Positions 34,907 to 43,465 are shown, counted from the first letter of the stretch. The stretch: DNA of 64,000 nucleotides from Fusibacter sp963666805 (GCA_963666805.2 CAXXWR010000006.1:992001-1056000); one strand, 5' to 3'. The notes: a model not told the origin generated them from the sequence alone. A program made the numbers and translations.

Positions 34907-35497
34907 TTGGTTAAACGCATAAAAGAACATTTAGATCATATATTAAAATGCGATCCTGCTGCAAAGAGTTATTTAGAAGTATTGTTACTTTATCCTTCTG
35001 TCCATGCGGTAGCATCCTACAGATTGGCACACGCAGCTTACAATCACCGTTTGTTTTTCCTCGCAAGATTGATTTCTCAATTGTCAAGATTCTTTACAGG
35101 CATTGAAATCCATCCAGGAGCAACGATTGGTCATCGCTTGTTTATTGACCATGGGACAGGTGTTGTAATTGGTGAAACAACAGTAATTGGTGATGATGTC
35201 ACCATTTATCAAGGGGCGACTTTAGGTGGCACAGGTAAAGACACAGGGAAAAGACACCCAACGATTGGTGATCGAGTAGTGATTGGCGCAGGTGCTAAGA
35301 TTTTAGGGCCGATTCATATTGCTGCAGGCAGTAAAATTGGTGCTGGTAGCGTGGTGCTTCAAGATACACGCACAGAGTCAACAGCAGTAGGTATTCCAGC
35401 AAGAATCATTGGCGGTATTGATAAATCAGTGATTCCAATTGATAGAATTCGTATTAGAAATTCAGAGAGTGCTATTTACAATGACATGGTGATTTAA
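34907..35497 (+). CDS. cysE: Serine O-acetyltransferase
   Basis: A 196-aa left-handed parallel beta-helix acetyltransferase that makes O-acetylserine from serine and acetyl-CoA. The hexapeptide repeat region covers about 70-165, with the family motif DHGTGVVIGETTVIGDDVTIYQG. TTG at 34907 is taken as the start because AAGGAG overlaps the cysK stop and leaves about 9 bases; the resulting N-terminus VKRIKEHLDHIL fits the family. The longer frame into cysK is a shadow. Confidence 0.9.
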   Translation: MVKRIKEHLDHILKCDPAAKSYLEVLLLYPSVHAVASYRLAHAAYNHRLFFLARLISQLSRFFTGIEIHPGATIGHRLFIDHGTGVVIGETTVIGDDVTIYQGATLGGTGKDTGKRHPTIGDRVVIGAGAKILGPIHIAAGSKIGAGSVVLQDTRTESTAVGIPARIIGGIDKSVIPIDRIRIRNSESAIYNDMVI

Positions 35498-35530
35498 TTC
35501 AGCATATTTTAATCAAATCATTTAAAATCT

Positions 35531-35568
35531 AAAAGGTCTGTTCCTCATCTCAGTGAACAGACCTTTTT
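35531..35568 (+). terminator. Terminator of cysK-cysE
   Basis: AAAAGGTCTGTTC (35531-35543) pairs perfectly with GAACAGACCTTTT, with an 11-base loop and a T-run. It is a strong intrinsic terminator. The rest of the gap to 35871 contains a small stem ACTAGG/CCTAGT near 35582-35600 and the CRP/FNR-like site. Confidence 0.9.
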
Positions 35569-35732
35569 CAATGCAAAAAAAAACTAGGATAAATCCTAGT
35601 TATTACGGGGGGAAAATATAGGCGAGAATAAATTCTACACCTAGAATCAACTAAGATTCCATTTTCGAGTATTATCTATTTACCCACTCCCACATATAAT
35701 ATGCAGATAAAATTTAAAATAAGACGTTTTAT

Positions 35733-35775
35733 CGTAACATATGTTACGGACTATTTAATGGTAACCTTTTATAAT
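35733..35775 (+). promoter_or_regulatory. CRP/FNR-like palindrome and -10 element before the ferredoxin-like gene
   Basis: A perfect 16-base palindrome CGTAACATATGTTACG lies at 35733-35748. A -10 TATAAT lies at 35770-35775, with no recognisable -35. The start would fall near 35782, placing the palindrome centre near -41.5, the classic class II CRP/FNR activator position. The half-site TAACA resembles PrfA boxes, and HcpR-type regulators of nitrosative stress are another option. Confidence 0.58.
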
Positions 35776-35871
35776 GAATACTATAATAAAGGAAACTAAA
35801 ATGAATGGATAGTTTAGATTGACGAGATCAATATCTGATAGGTCTGATAGAGATGAAAGTGAGTGAGAGAG

Positions 35872-36642
35872 ATGAAAAGAAATGTCATTGAGATTAATGA
35901 AGAAAAATGTATCGGCTGTGGGCTATGTGCAAGTGCTTGTATGCAGGGGGCTATTGAAGTCATTGATGGGAAGGCAAAGCTGATGAGTGAATCTTACTGT
36001 GATGGATTAGGCATGTGTTTGCCAAAATGTCCTGTTGATGCGATTCATATGACTGAAAAAGACACAGATGCTTTTGATGCATCGCGTAAAAATATCAAAA
36101 TGAAGGATGTGAGTCCTAAAGGGCAAGCCAGTGCTTGCGGGTGTGCAGGTTCAGCTATTCAGATCTTTGATCGCAAAGCAAAAGAAAATGTAGCCAGTGA
36201 GGCAATCCAAGGGATCGAGGATTTATCATCTGCACTGACTCAAACCAAAACATCTCAAGCGAGTGCCTTTGTTGTAGGATCTGAATTGATGCAGTGGCCT
36301 GTTCAACTTAGACTTGTAAGTCCTAATGCTCCTTATTTCGAAAATGCCGACTTGTTAGTTGCGGCAGATTGTACAGCCTTTGCTTATGGTGATTTTCATA
36401 GAGATTTTTTGAAAGATAAGGTTGTGGTGATTGGTTGTCCTAAATTGGATGATAATGGTTATAATATAGACAAGTTGACAGAGATTTTATCGAATAATCA
36501 CATTAAGAGTATTGAAGTTTTAAGAATGGAAGTTCCTTGTTGTGGTGGCATGACCCATGCAGTGAAAGAAGCCATGCTAAATGCAAGATGTATCGTGCCT
36601 TATAGTGAAGTGACGATTTCAACAGATGGTCGAAAATTGTAA
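35872..36642 (+). CDS. 4Fe-4S ferredoxin-like protein (FrdX/Hcp-associated type)
   Basis: A 256-aa iron-sulfur protein. The N-terminal bacterial-ferredoxin domain has CIGCGLCASAC and CDGLGMCLPKCP (about 14-60), enough Cys for two clusters. An ACGCAG segment near 90 and PCCGG near 220 offer more cysteine ligands. Such ferredoxin-plus-extra-domain proteins often accompany hybrid cluster protein genes in anaerobes; no hcp gene is in the window. The ATG at 35872 is chosen over a GTG 9 bases earlier, but the ribosome binding site is weak. Role likely electron transfer under nitrosative or redox stress, an inference from context. Confidence 0.73.
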   Translation: MKRNVIEINEEKCIGCGLCASACMQGAIEVIDGKAKLMSESYCDGLGMCLPKCPVDAIHMTEKDTDAFDASRKNIKMKDVSPKGQASACGCAGSAIQIFDRKAKENVASEAIQGIEDLSSALTQTKTSQASAFVVGSELMQWPVQLRLVSPNAPYFENADLLVAADCTAFAYGDFHRDFLKDKVVVIGCPKLDDNGYNIDKLTEILSNNHIKSIEVLRMEVPCCGGMTHAVKEAMLNARCIVPYSEVTISTDGRKL

Positions 36643-36654
36643 GTTTAGGATGAT

Positions 36655-36702
36655 AAAAAACCGCCAGCCTTCAATGATAGGATTGAAGGATAGGCGGTTT
36701 TT
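36655..36702. terminator. Bidirectional terminator
   Basis: AAAAACCGCC pairs with GGCGGTTTTT, with an inner CCTTCAAT/ATTGAAGG stem. T-runs flank both ends. It ends the ferredoxin-like gene and the convergent ung gene. Confidence 0.9.
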
Positions 36703-36708
36703 GTTTTA

Positions 36709-37386
36709 TTATATATTCTCAATCTGCCAGTCAATCGGTTCTTGTCCGTGTGACTGTAAGTAATCATTACATTGACTAAAGCAGTGACTTCCAAAGAAAC
36801 CTCTATAGGCACTTAGTGGACTAGGATGAGGTGCATTGAGAATCAAATGCTTAGGATGATTAAGGAGGGCTTTTTTACTTTGAGCCGGTTTACCCCAAAG
36901 TAAAATAACGATAGGTCGGTCAATAGTGTTGACGACTCTTATAACGGCATCTGTAAAGGTTTCCCACCCTATTCCCCTATGGGAGTTAGCTTCATGTGCT
37001 CGAACAGTAAGGACGGTGTTGAGCATGAGGACACCTTGATCTGCCCATTTTTTGAGATAACCATTATTAGGGATATAGCAGCCTAAGTCATCGTGTAATT
37101 CTTTATAGATATTGACCAGAGACGGCGGTGTTTTTTGTCCAGGTAAGACTGAAAAACAAAGACCGTGTGCCTGATGGTCTCCATGATAAGGGTCTTGACC
37201 TATAATGAGGACTTTTACCTTATCAAGGTCTGTATAGTGCAAAGCGTTAAAAATGTCGTTCATAGGTGGAAAAATGCGTTTTGTCTTGTACTCTTGGATG
37301 AGAAATTGACGCATTTTTCGATAATAAGGTTTTTCAAATTCATCTGCTAAGACATTTTGCCATTTATTTTTTAATATTTCTGCCAT
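36709..37386 (-). CDS. ung: Uracil-DNA glycosylase
   Basis: A 225-aa family 1 uracil-DNA glycosylase that removes uracil from DNA. The water-activating motif is GQDPYHGDHQAHGLCFS (catalytic Asp and His), and the DNA-intercalation motif is HPSPLSAYRGFFG. Length and motifs are standard for Ung. It lies alone between a bidirectional terminator and the thiamine operon. Confidence 0.95.
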   Translation of the reverse strand: MAEILKNKWQNVLADEFEKPYYRKMRQFLIQEYKTKRIFPPMNDIFNALHYTDLDKVKVLIIGQDPYHGDHQAHGLCFSVLPGQKTPPSLVNIYKELHDDLGCYIPNNGYLKKWADQGVLMLNTVLTVRAHEANSHRGIGWETFTDAVIRVVNTIDRPIVILLWGKPAQSKKALLNHPKHLILNAPHPSPLSAYRGFFGSHCFSQCNDYLQSHGQEPIDWQIENI

Positions 37387-37494
37387 TTGAAAGCTCCTTT
37401 TTAAGCGTACTTTAGGTCTAAAGATTATTCAAAATCAAGAGACTTATCACCTAGGCTATTATACCATATTTGTTCAAGGACGGGGCTATTCAAA

Positions 37495-38109
37495 TCAATC
37501 GGCACATTTTTCTTTAAGGGCCTTTATGGCATCAGAAGGAGAGGGATGGCTGTAGATATAGTCGCACACGACAAAACCATGAGCGATTGTTTTAAGGTCA
37601 TTTGTGATGCCTTGCGGGCTTATCCCTCCGATGAGGTATAAGGGGAGATGAGTGGCTTCTTTTATATGGGTGAGCGTCTCTTGTTGGATGCCAATGGCAT
37701 CTGTTTTCGTAGAAGAGGGATAAATTGCCCCAACCCCTAAATAATCGGCACCATAGACGGCTGCTTTTTGAGCCTGTTCAATGGTCTTAGCGGTGATACC
37801 TAGAAAACGAATGTGGGGGAAGGTATCCTTAATAGAGGAAAAAGGAAGGCCTTCAAGATCGGATTGCCCCAAATGAACAGATTCAATCCCTGCGAGACGT
37901 GCTAGTTCTATAGAATCATTAACAATAAGACGTGTTTCTGATAAAGCACATGCCTGTTTGAGCCAAGTGAGGTCTTGTAGTTTTTCCTCTAAGGGAGCAT
38001 TCTTTCGGCGATACTGTAGCCAATCAACACCTGATGCAAGAATCGTTTCAATGACGTTCTTTTGAGTGGCTAAGGCCTGATCTTTTGTAATGACATAAAG
38101 TTGATGCAT
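37495..38109 (-). CDS. thiE: Thiamine-phosphate synthase
   Basis: A 204-aa TIM-barrel enzyme that joins HMP-PP and thiazole phosphate to form thiamine phosphate. Visible motifs include DWLQYRRKN, NDSIELA, HLGQSDL, GITAKT and YLGVGAIYPSSTK. It is the last gene of the thi operon in transcription order. Slightly divergent but complete. Confidence 0.9.
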   Translation of the reverse strand: MHQLYVITKDQALATQKNVIETILASGVDWLQYRRKNAPLEEKLQDLTWLKQACALSETRLIVNDSIELARLAGIESVHLGQSDLEGLPFSSIKDTFPHIRFLGITAKTIEQAQKAAVYGADYLGVGAIYPSSTKTDAIGIQQETLTHIKEATHLPLYLIGGISPQGITNDLKTIAHGFVVCDYIYSHPSPSDAIKALKEKCAD

Positions 38110-38130
38110 AATCGAATCCTTTCTAATCGC

Positions 38131-38895
38131 TTAAATATGTTTTTGAGCGAGTGATGTGAGTGCACTTAAAAGATGGCTTTCAAACCCCATCGAACTGGGA
38201 TGAGAGGATACCACTTGATAAAGGGCCTCTTTTAAGTCATGGAGTGCTATTTGGCTAGCGTCAAATGGACGAAGACCTTGACCCAGATTGCAGGCAATGA
38301 GTGAACCACAGAGACAGCCTATGCCGGACTGATTTTGAATGATTGGGTCATAGTCTCCTGTAGGGGCTGGCGATTCTATTTCTGCCCATTGTCCTTCAGC
38401 GATGATAAAATCATGTACACCTGTAATCACAATAACGTCAACACGAGTTAACAATTGCTTTAGTGGAGCGTCCCACTCTTTAAGGCATGTTTCAATATCT
38501 GCTGGGCGTGTGATTGCATCAAGACCTTTAAAGTGGCTTTGACCACCTAAAAGACAGCAGATTTCTGCCCAATTTCCTTTTAAGACACTAATAGGACAAG
38601 TCTTTAAAATTTGAATGACCATTTCTTGACGCTGAGGGCTTAAATGAACGCCAACAGCATCTAAACAAATAGGCAGTTGGTATTGCTGAGCATATAAAAG
38701 TGCGGTATGAATAGCTTCTAATTTATCGAGGCTAGGGGTGCCGAGATTGATAAGAAGGCTATCAACTTGTTGATAAAGTGCCTCAAATTCAGGGCTGTAA
38801 CTCGTCATGAGAGGGGTGCTTCCATAGGCATAACAAGCATTAGCCTGTAAGTGCATAGACACGTGATTAGTCAGATGGTGAATAACTGCTTTCAA
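38131..38895 (-). CDS. thiM: Hydroxyethylthiazole kinase
   Basis: A 254-aa kinase that phosphorylates salvaged hydroxyethylthiazole. The start is taken as TTG at 38895, which has AAGGAG at 8 bases and gives an N-terminus LKAVIHHLTNHVS typical of the family; the longer frame overlaps thiD. The usual DPVG motif is DAVGVHL and the anion loop is SGIGCLCGSL, so it is divergent but recognisable. It provides thiazole phosphate for ThiE, since thiazole synthesis genes are absent here. Confidence 0.85.
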   Translation of the reverse strand: MKAVIHHLTNHVSMHLQANACYAYGSTPLMTSYSPEFEALYQQVDSLLINLGTPSLDKLEAIHTALLYAQQYQLPICLDAVGVHLSPQRQEMVIQILKTCPISVLKGNWAEICCLLGGQSHFKGLDAITRPADIETCLKEWDAPLKQLLTRVDVIVITGVHDFIIAEGQWAEIESPAPTGDYDPIIQNQSGIGCLCGSLIACNLGQGLRPFDASQIALHDLKEALYQVVSSHPSSMGFESHLLSALTSLAQKHI

Positions 38896-38908
38896 TTGAT
38901 CAACTCCT

Positions 38909-39655
38909 TTATTTTCGGATAGCCCCGTGTCCCTTTTCAAAGCGGACGGAATCAACCAATCCTTTAAAGAGATAGTCTTTAGCCTTTTTGATGGCAAGTG
39001 TCATAGGTTCACCTTGAATAAGATAAGCAGTAATGGCGGTTGAAAGGGTACAACCTGTACCGTGGCTATAAGGGGCTTTCATTCTTTTCTTTTTATAAAA
39101 CTGAAGTGACTCATGTGGCGAGACATTGCCCTGAGGGTAGTAAACGTCAATGGCGTAATCGGGATTGGAATCGTGGCCCCCTTTGAGGAGATAGGGGATA
39201 TGGTCGAGCCGGTCTTTTAGGCGTAAGTATTCAGGTTGATTAGGGGTCAAGAGACTGGTGATAGATAACAAGTCAGACCAAGGGTCACTTGAGGATTGAT
39301 TCATTGTGTATTCTGTGAGCGGGTAGCCATCGGTTGCAAAGAGGACCGGATCCCAGATAATAGGTATATTAAGGGGTTCAAGTTTTTCAGCTAGACGTGT
39401 AAGTGACAATGTTTTCCCGAGCATCCCTATTTTAATTCCTTCAAAATGATAGTCGTCGAGGAGTTTATCCAGTTGTTCAAATACCAAATCTTCAGGGAGG
39501 TCTTCACATGTGAAGACCCCTGAATGATTTTGAACAGTGATGGCACTTGTAACAGCCATAGGATAGACGCCTAGGCTATAAGCGGTTAAGCAGTCTGAAC
39601 TAACACCTGCGCCAGAAGTCGGATCAAATCCAGCAATGGTTAATAGTAGCTTCAT
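38909..39655 (-). CDS. thiD: Hydroxymethylpyrimidine/phosphomethylpyrimidine kinase
   Basis: A 248-aa ribokinase-fold enzyme that phosphorylates HMP-P to HMP-PP. It has LTIAGFDPTSGAGVSSD at the N-terminus and the catalytic loop YSHGTGCTLS. The ATG at 39655 overlaps the thiW stop (ATGA); the four-residue longer start is less likely. Acts between ThiC and ThiE. Confidence 0.92.
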   Translation of the reverse strand: MKLLLTIAGFDPTSGAGVSSDCLTAYSLGVYPMAVTSAITVQNHSGVFTCEDLPEDLVFEQLDKLLDDYHFEGIKIGMLGKTLSLTRLAEKLEPLNIPIIWDPVLFATDGYPLTEYTMNQSSSDPWSDLLSITSLLTPNQPEYLRLKDRLDHIPYLLKGGHDSNPDYAIDVYYPQGNVSPHESLQFYKKKRMKAPYSHGTGCTLSTAITAYLIQGEPMTLAIKKAKDYLFKGLVDSVRFEKGHGAIRK

Positions 39656-40149
39656 GAGTTGAACCATTTCTTTAGAGGTTCAGCTAAAGCCTTAATCATA
39701 ATCCATGCAATGAGTGCACCTGAAAGTGAACTGATAGCAAAAGGAACAATAAAAAAAGTGGCAGCATGTGAAGAACCGAGGAAAAGTTGGGCCATAGGGT
39801 AGGCGACAAGTGCACCAATAAGACCTGTACCAATCACTTCTCCTATAAGGGCGAAATGAACTTTTGGGATTTTGCGATAGAGGAGTGAAGCCAATAAGGC
39901 ACCAATCATACTGCCAGGAAAGGCTAAGAGACTTCCTGTTCCCATCATGTTTCTAAAAAGCGATATAAAGAAAGCGTTGGCAACGGCATAAAAAGGGCCG
40001 AGAATAACCGCTGATAGAACATTAATCAGATGTTGAATCGGGTAAGCTTTAGCCACCCCAAAAGGAATAGAAATAAAGGCGCCTAAAGTGGACCCAATTG
40101 CAATAAAAAGTGCTGAAAGTGTTAAGGCGTGTGTTCTTTTTAAAGACAT
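39652..40149 (-). CDS. thiW: ThiW, thiazole ECF transporter S component
   Basis: A 165-aa membrane protein with about five or six hydrophobic helices. ThiW proteins are substrate-capture subunits of ECF transporters for the thiazole precursor. The context between thiC and thiD under a TPP riboswitch supports this. Shared energising subunits must be encoded elsewhere. Confidence 0.88.
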   Translation of the reverse strand: MSLKRTHALTLSALFIAIGSTLGAFISIPFGVAKAYPIQHLINVLSAVILGPFYAVANAFFISLFRNMMGTGSLLAFPGSMIGALLASLLYRKIPKVHFALIGEVIGTGLIGALVAYPMAQLFLGSSHAATFFIVPFAISSLSGALIAWIMIKALAEPLKKWFNS

Positions 40150-40164
40150 TATGGGGGCTCCCTT

Positions 40165-41478
40165 CTATTGATCTTTTAGATGATTGAGATTTTCGCCTGC
40201 TTGGATTTTATTGAGTGTGCGAATGGCGCACATTTTGCCACACATACTGCAGGTCTTTTCGTCTTCTAAATCAGCATGTTCTCTATAGTCTCTTGCTTTT
40301 TCCGGATCAATGGCAAGATTAAACATACTTTCCCAGTCGAGTTGATGGCGGGCATCACTCATAGCAACATCCCAGTCCAGTGCACCTGGTACATTTTTGA
40401 CTAAGTCACCTGCATGGGCAGCGATTTTACTAGCCATGATACCTTCAATCATGTCGTCAAGGCTAGGTAATCTAAGATGTTCAGCAGGCGTAACATAGCA
40501 AAGAAAATCAGCACCTTCACTGGCAGCAATAGCGCCACCAATAGCACCGGTAATGTGGTCATAACCAGGAGCTACATCAGTTACGAGAGGGCCTAATACA
40601 TAAAAAGGTGCACCGTGGCATAATTTTTTAGCCAATTGCACATTGGTTTTGATTTCATTGAGGCGCATATGACCAGGACCTTCAATCATGACTTGAACAT
40701 TTTTTTCCCACGCCCGTTTGGTGAGCTCACCAAGAATCAAGAGCTCTTGAATTTGTGAAGCGTCAGTGGCGTCTTTGATGCCTCCGGGTCTCATAGCATC
40801 ACCTAAACTAAGGGTTACATCATAGGCACTTAAAATATCTAATAGGGCATCAAAGTGTTCGTAAAAGGGATTCTCTTGACCGGTCAAGGTCATCCAAGCG
40901 TAAAGAAGAGAGCCGCCTCTTGAAACGATATTCATTTGACGTGGATTGGCGTTAAAGGTACGTGCTGTATATTGATTAATCCCTGCATGAATAGTGACAA
41001 AATCGACACCGTTTTGGGCATGTGTTTCAACGACCTTTAATAAATCTTTACTGCTGATTTCACCGAGAGGCTTATCATAAAAGCCCATGGCATCATAAAT
41101 GGGAACTGTTCCAATCATACAGGTAGCGGTGTCAATAAGTGCACTTCTAAAATCAGCAGTTTTCCCGTAATTGCTTAGGTCCATGATGGCATGAGCCCCA
41201 TGGTCAATAGCCTTTTGTGCCTTGCTAAGTTCATAGTGGTAATCACAGGCATCCTTTGAAATACCAAGATTGACATTGATCTTAGTGGAAAGGCCACTGC
41301 CAATGCCTTTGGCTTTTAAAGCCGTGTGGTTGATATTGTGGGGAATAATCACGCGACCACAAGCTATCTCTGTCATAAGCCAATGGATGTCTACTTTTTC
41401 TGCCTGAGCAACGTGTTTCATTTCAGGTGTAATGATGCCTTTTTTGGCAGCTTCTAATTGTGTCGAATAAGATTTCAT
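40165..41478 (-). CDS. thiC: Phosphomethylpyrimidine synthase
   Basis: A 437-aa radical-SAM-like enzyme that turns aminoimidazole ribotide into HMP-P. The C-terminal cluster motif CSMCGKMC is visible at about residues 415-422, along with GPGHMRLNEI and SLGDAMRPGG. AAGGAGG precedes the ATG. First gene after the TPP riboswitch. Confidence 0.94.
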   Translation of the reverse strand: MKSYSTQLEAAKKGIITPEMKHVAQAEKVDIHWLMTEIACGRVIIPHNINHTALKAKGIGSGLSTKINVNLGISKDACDYHYELSKAQKAIDHGAHAIMDLSNYGKTADFRSALIDTATCMIGTVPIYDAMGFYDKPLGEISSKDLLKVVETHAQNGVDFVTIHAGINQYTARTFNANPRQMNIVSRGGSLLYAWMTLTGQENPFYEHFDALLDILSAYDVTLSLGDAMRPGGIKDATDASQIQELLILGELTKRAWEKNVQVMIEGPGHMRLNEIKTNVQLAKKLCHGAPFYVLGPLVTDVAPGYDHITGAIGGAIAASEGADFLCYVTPAEHLRLPSLDDMIEGIMASKIAAHAGDLVKNVPGALDWDVAMSDARHQLDWESMFNLAIDPEKARDYREHADLEDEKTCSMCGKMCAIRTLNKIQAGENLNHLKDQ

Positions 41479-41559
41479 ATGGAGTCCTCCTTAGAATAAA
41501 AAGGCTATTTTGAAATGGCTCAATAAGGGTAAAAGAATAAATAACACGTATTGAGACAT

Positions 41560-41590
41560 AAAAAATAGCACCTGCAGGAAAGCACGCGCT
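41560..41590 (-). terminator. Terminator of the TPP riboswitch
   Basis: On the minus strand, AGCGCGTGC pairs with GCAGGTGCT (one mismatch) and is followed by A then TTTTTT. It lies between the aptamer and thiC and is the likely expression platform: closed when TPP is bound. Confidence 0.75.
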
Positions 41591-41615
41591 AATAACATTT
41601 AAGGTATTCAGTGAG

Positions 41616-41716
41616 TTTTCAGCTTTCCTACGCCAGTATTATCTGGATCAGGTGAAAGGGTAGAAAAGTGAGCTTTTCTTCTCAGCTGTCTGGTATACAG
41701 CACCCCTAGTGAAAAG
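41616..41716 (-). promoter_or_regulatory. TPP riboswitch (THI box)
   Basis: The aptamer contains GGGGTGC, CAGCTGAGA, ACCCTTTCACCTGATC and ATACTGGCGTAGGAAAGC, the conserved THI-box elements in order. Outer bases TTTTCA and TGAAAA can form P1. It controls thiC-thiW-thiD-thiM-thiE. The ACCCTTTGAACCTGATC usual form is shortened by two bases here. Confidence 0.94.
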
Positions 41717-41784
41717 ATAATTTAATTTTCATGATTATAATAACACATTCCGATAAGGGGTTCAATGCTAAAAAAAGGAGCAAA

Positions 41785-42318
41785 ATGATGATTATTATTG
41801 AAACTGAACGCTTAATACTTAGAACTTGGGATATAGAAGATGTAGCTTCAGGACTTGCAATATGGGGTGATAAAGAAGTGATGGCATCTGTTCTTGAAGC
41901 CAAGGTCTTATCAGATTTAGAAATAAAAGAAAAAATAAAAAGAGGCATAGACCACCAAATGAGATATGGTTATCAGCACTGGGCTGTGGTTCTTAAGTCA
42001 ACAGGAGAAGTTATCGGTGATTGTGGGTTTAACACCTATTATGATGATGAAAGTTTAAAGACTGGAACGCGTATGATTGAACTGTCTTTTCATTTGGCTA
42101 AGTCATTTTGGGGCAAGGGATATGCCACAGAAAGTACAAAGGCCTGCATAGATTACGCAGGAGAGAAGGACTTGGCGGATGTTGTCATTGCAGGGGTTAA
42201 CAAAGACAACATCAGAAGTACCAAGATACTTGAAAAGTTAGGCTTTGAATACAAGGGACTTGTCTATTTTGAAGCTTTAGATAGCTTTGAACCCATGTTT
42301 GAATACCACTTTGACTAG
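41785..42318 (+). CDS. GNAT acetyltransferase (RimJ/RimL-like)
   Basis: A 177-aa acetyl-CoA-dependent acetyltransferase. ETERLILRTW at the start and SFHLAKSFWGKGYATES with the acetyl-CoA loop are typical of the ribosomal-protein N-acetyltransferase group. The ATG at 41785 follows AAGGAG; the longer frame is not supported. Target unknown. Confidence 0.82.
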   Translation: MMIIIETERLILRTWDIEDVASGLAIWGDKEVMASVLEAKVLSDLEIKEKIKRGIDHQMRYGYQHWAVVLKSTGEVIGDCGFNTYYDDESLKTGTRMIELSFHLAKSFWGKGYATESTKACIDYAGEKDLADVVIAGVNKDNIRSTKILEKLGFEYKGLVYFEALDSFEPMFEYHFD

Positions 42319-42339
42319 GGTTTTAACAGAGAGAAAGAC

Positions 42340-42867
42340 CTATTTTAAAGTTTCTTTATACTTCATGTATTGATTAAGGGTGGGGAGATAGTTAAGAATT
42401 GTTCCTGCGCGCTCACATTTGATTTCAAATTCCAAAGGGAGGTCTTTATAAGGGATAGATTGACGTTCCCCCTTTTTTATATACGCGTCAATAATCTCAT
42501 AGGGAACGAGGAAATAAGTATCGTTAAATTTAAAGTGAACAATAATAAAAGCGAGCCCCCCCTGACGGGTAATATCTTTCATATAGTCAATTTGATGGGC
42601 ATGAATATTGGAAAGTGGTAAGCTCTTGAGATGAGTCTCTTTGGCATCGAATGCAACGCATACGCCTTGGACAATCCCAATAAAATCAATGGTTGACTTT
42701 TTTTCAAAAAAGGCTTTTGTAATCATACCTTGATCGTTAATATCAATCACTTTAATAGGCGTACTGATTTTATCAACACGACATAAGCCCATGCTGTGAT
42801 AGTATTCGTGGGTATAATGGATTAAATTTTCTAAGACGTCACCGCGATGGCCTCTACTATGCCACAT
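42340..42867 (-). CDS. recU: RecU-like Holliday junction resolvase
   Basis: A 175-aa nuclease of the RecU family. HSRGHRGDVLENLI near the start, KSTIDFIGI and FDAKET contain the metal-binding residues. RecU resolves Holliday junctions during recombination and chromosome segregation in Firmicutes. The ATG at 42867 has AGGAGG four bases upstream; the longer frame adds 13 residues without support. It faces the acetyltransferase gene convergently. Confidence 0.85.
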   Translation of the reverse strand: MWHSRGHRGDVLENLIHYTHEYYHSMGLCRVDKISTPIKVIDINDQGMITKAFFEKKSTIDFIGIVQGVCVAFDAKETHLKSLPLSNIHAHQIDYMKDITRQGGLAFIIVHFKFNDTYFLVPYEIIDAYIKKGERQSIPYKDLPLEFEIKCERAGTILNYLPTLNQYMKYKETLK

Positions 42868-42984
42868 AATGCCTCCTATAATAATACATGTCAATAATGA
42901 ATTCATCTCTTATTGTAGCTCATATAACCTAAGAGTTAAATGATTAATGTAGATTTCTTGAATTTTGATTTTGTGATTGCCCCT

Positions 42985-43035
42985 TGTGTATAATGGGCAT
43001 AAACCTGTTGATAAAATTGTGGATAATGTGTATAA
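42985..43035 (+). other. DnaA-box-like cluster
   Basis: Four same-strand 9-mers resemble the DnaA box TGTGGATAA: TGTGTATAA at 42985, TGTTGATAA at 43006, the perfect TGTGGATAA at 43018 and TGTGTATAA at 43027. The 598-base gap from 42868 to 43465 otherwise holds the two promoter/Fur regions listed below; I see no gene in it. Confidence 0.5.
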
Positions 43036-43266
43036 CCGAACTTTAAAAATTCAAAAAACGCCAAAATTCCCTGTTTAAAAACAAAAAAGCTATAAATCAT
43101 GAATAAATAAGGCCGTATATTAAGACAATGTTCGATAAACATTTACATTATGTTAATAAAATGATGGATGGGGCTTATTCAATAACATGAAAGTAGATTA
43201 AAAGATGAGCCGAAATTGTGGAGGAAGTGTTAATAAACTGTTCATAAAAAAGTTGAATAGGCACTC

Positions 43267-43295
43267 TTGACAAGTTACATGAAAATGAGTATCAT
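43267..43295 (+). promoter_or_regulatory. Promoter with overlapping Fur-like box
   Basis: TTGACA (43267-43272), 17 bases, TATCAT (43290-43295). The dyad AATGAGTATCATT at 43284-43296 covers the -10 and agrees with much of the Fur consensus. Iron-dependent repression is possible. Transcription would start near 43302 and read toward the glutaredoxin. Confidence 0.62.
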
Positions 43296-43359
43296 TGAAT
43301 TAATGAAAAGCCCCTATGCAGGGGGTGGGGAATTAAAAAACAATCATGATTATTTTGAA

Positions 43360-43412
43360 TGAGAATGATTATTAAATAGTCATTGAGGGTATATGTAATA
43401 AGGTGTTATAAT
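43360..43412 (+). promoter_or_regulatory. Fur/PerR-like box and glutaredoxin promoter
   Basis: TGAGAATGATTATTA at 43360-43374 matches the 7-1-7 Fur motif at 12 of 14 positions or better. A separate promoter follows: TTGAGG (43383-43388), 18 bases, TATAAT (43407-43412). The glutaredoxin therefore seems to have two promoters, each with a metal-regulator-like site nearby. Confidence 0.6.
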
Positions 43413-43465
43413 ATAACAGTACATTATAAAGACACTCAATGAAAAAAATATGGAGGTAAAAAGAT

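Noticed and set aside
42936..43142. 68-aa minus-strand ORF in the gap after recU.
   Set aside because: It has no ribosome binding site, no family resemblance and overlaps the DnaA-box cluster.
43205..43270. Short ORF MSRNCGGSVNKLF... in the same gap.
   Set aside because: No convincing ribosome binding site and it runs into the TTGACA promoter.
43309..43368. Short plus-strand ORF MKSPYAGGGELKNN... between the two promoters upstream of glutaredoxin.
   Set aside because: No ribosome binding site and low-complexity content; likely chance.
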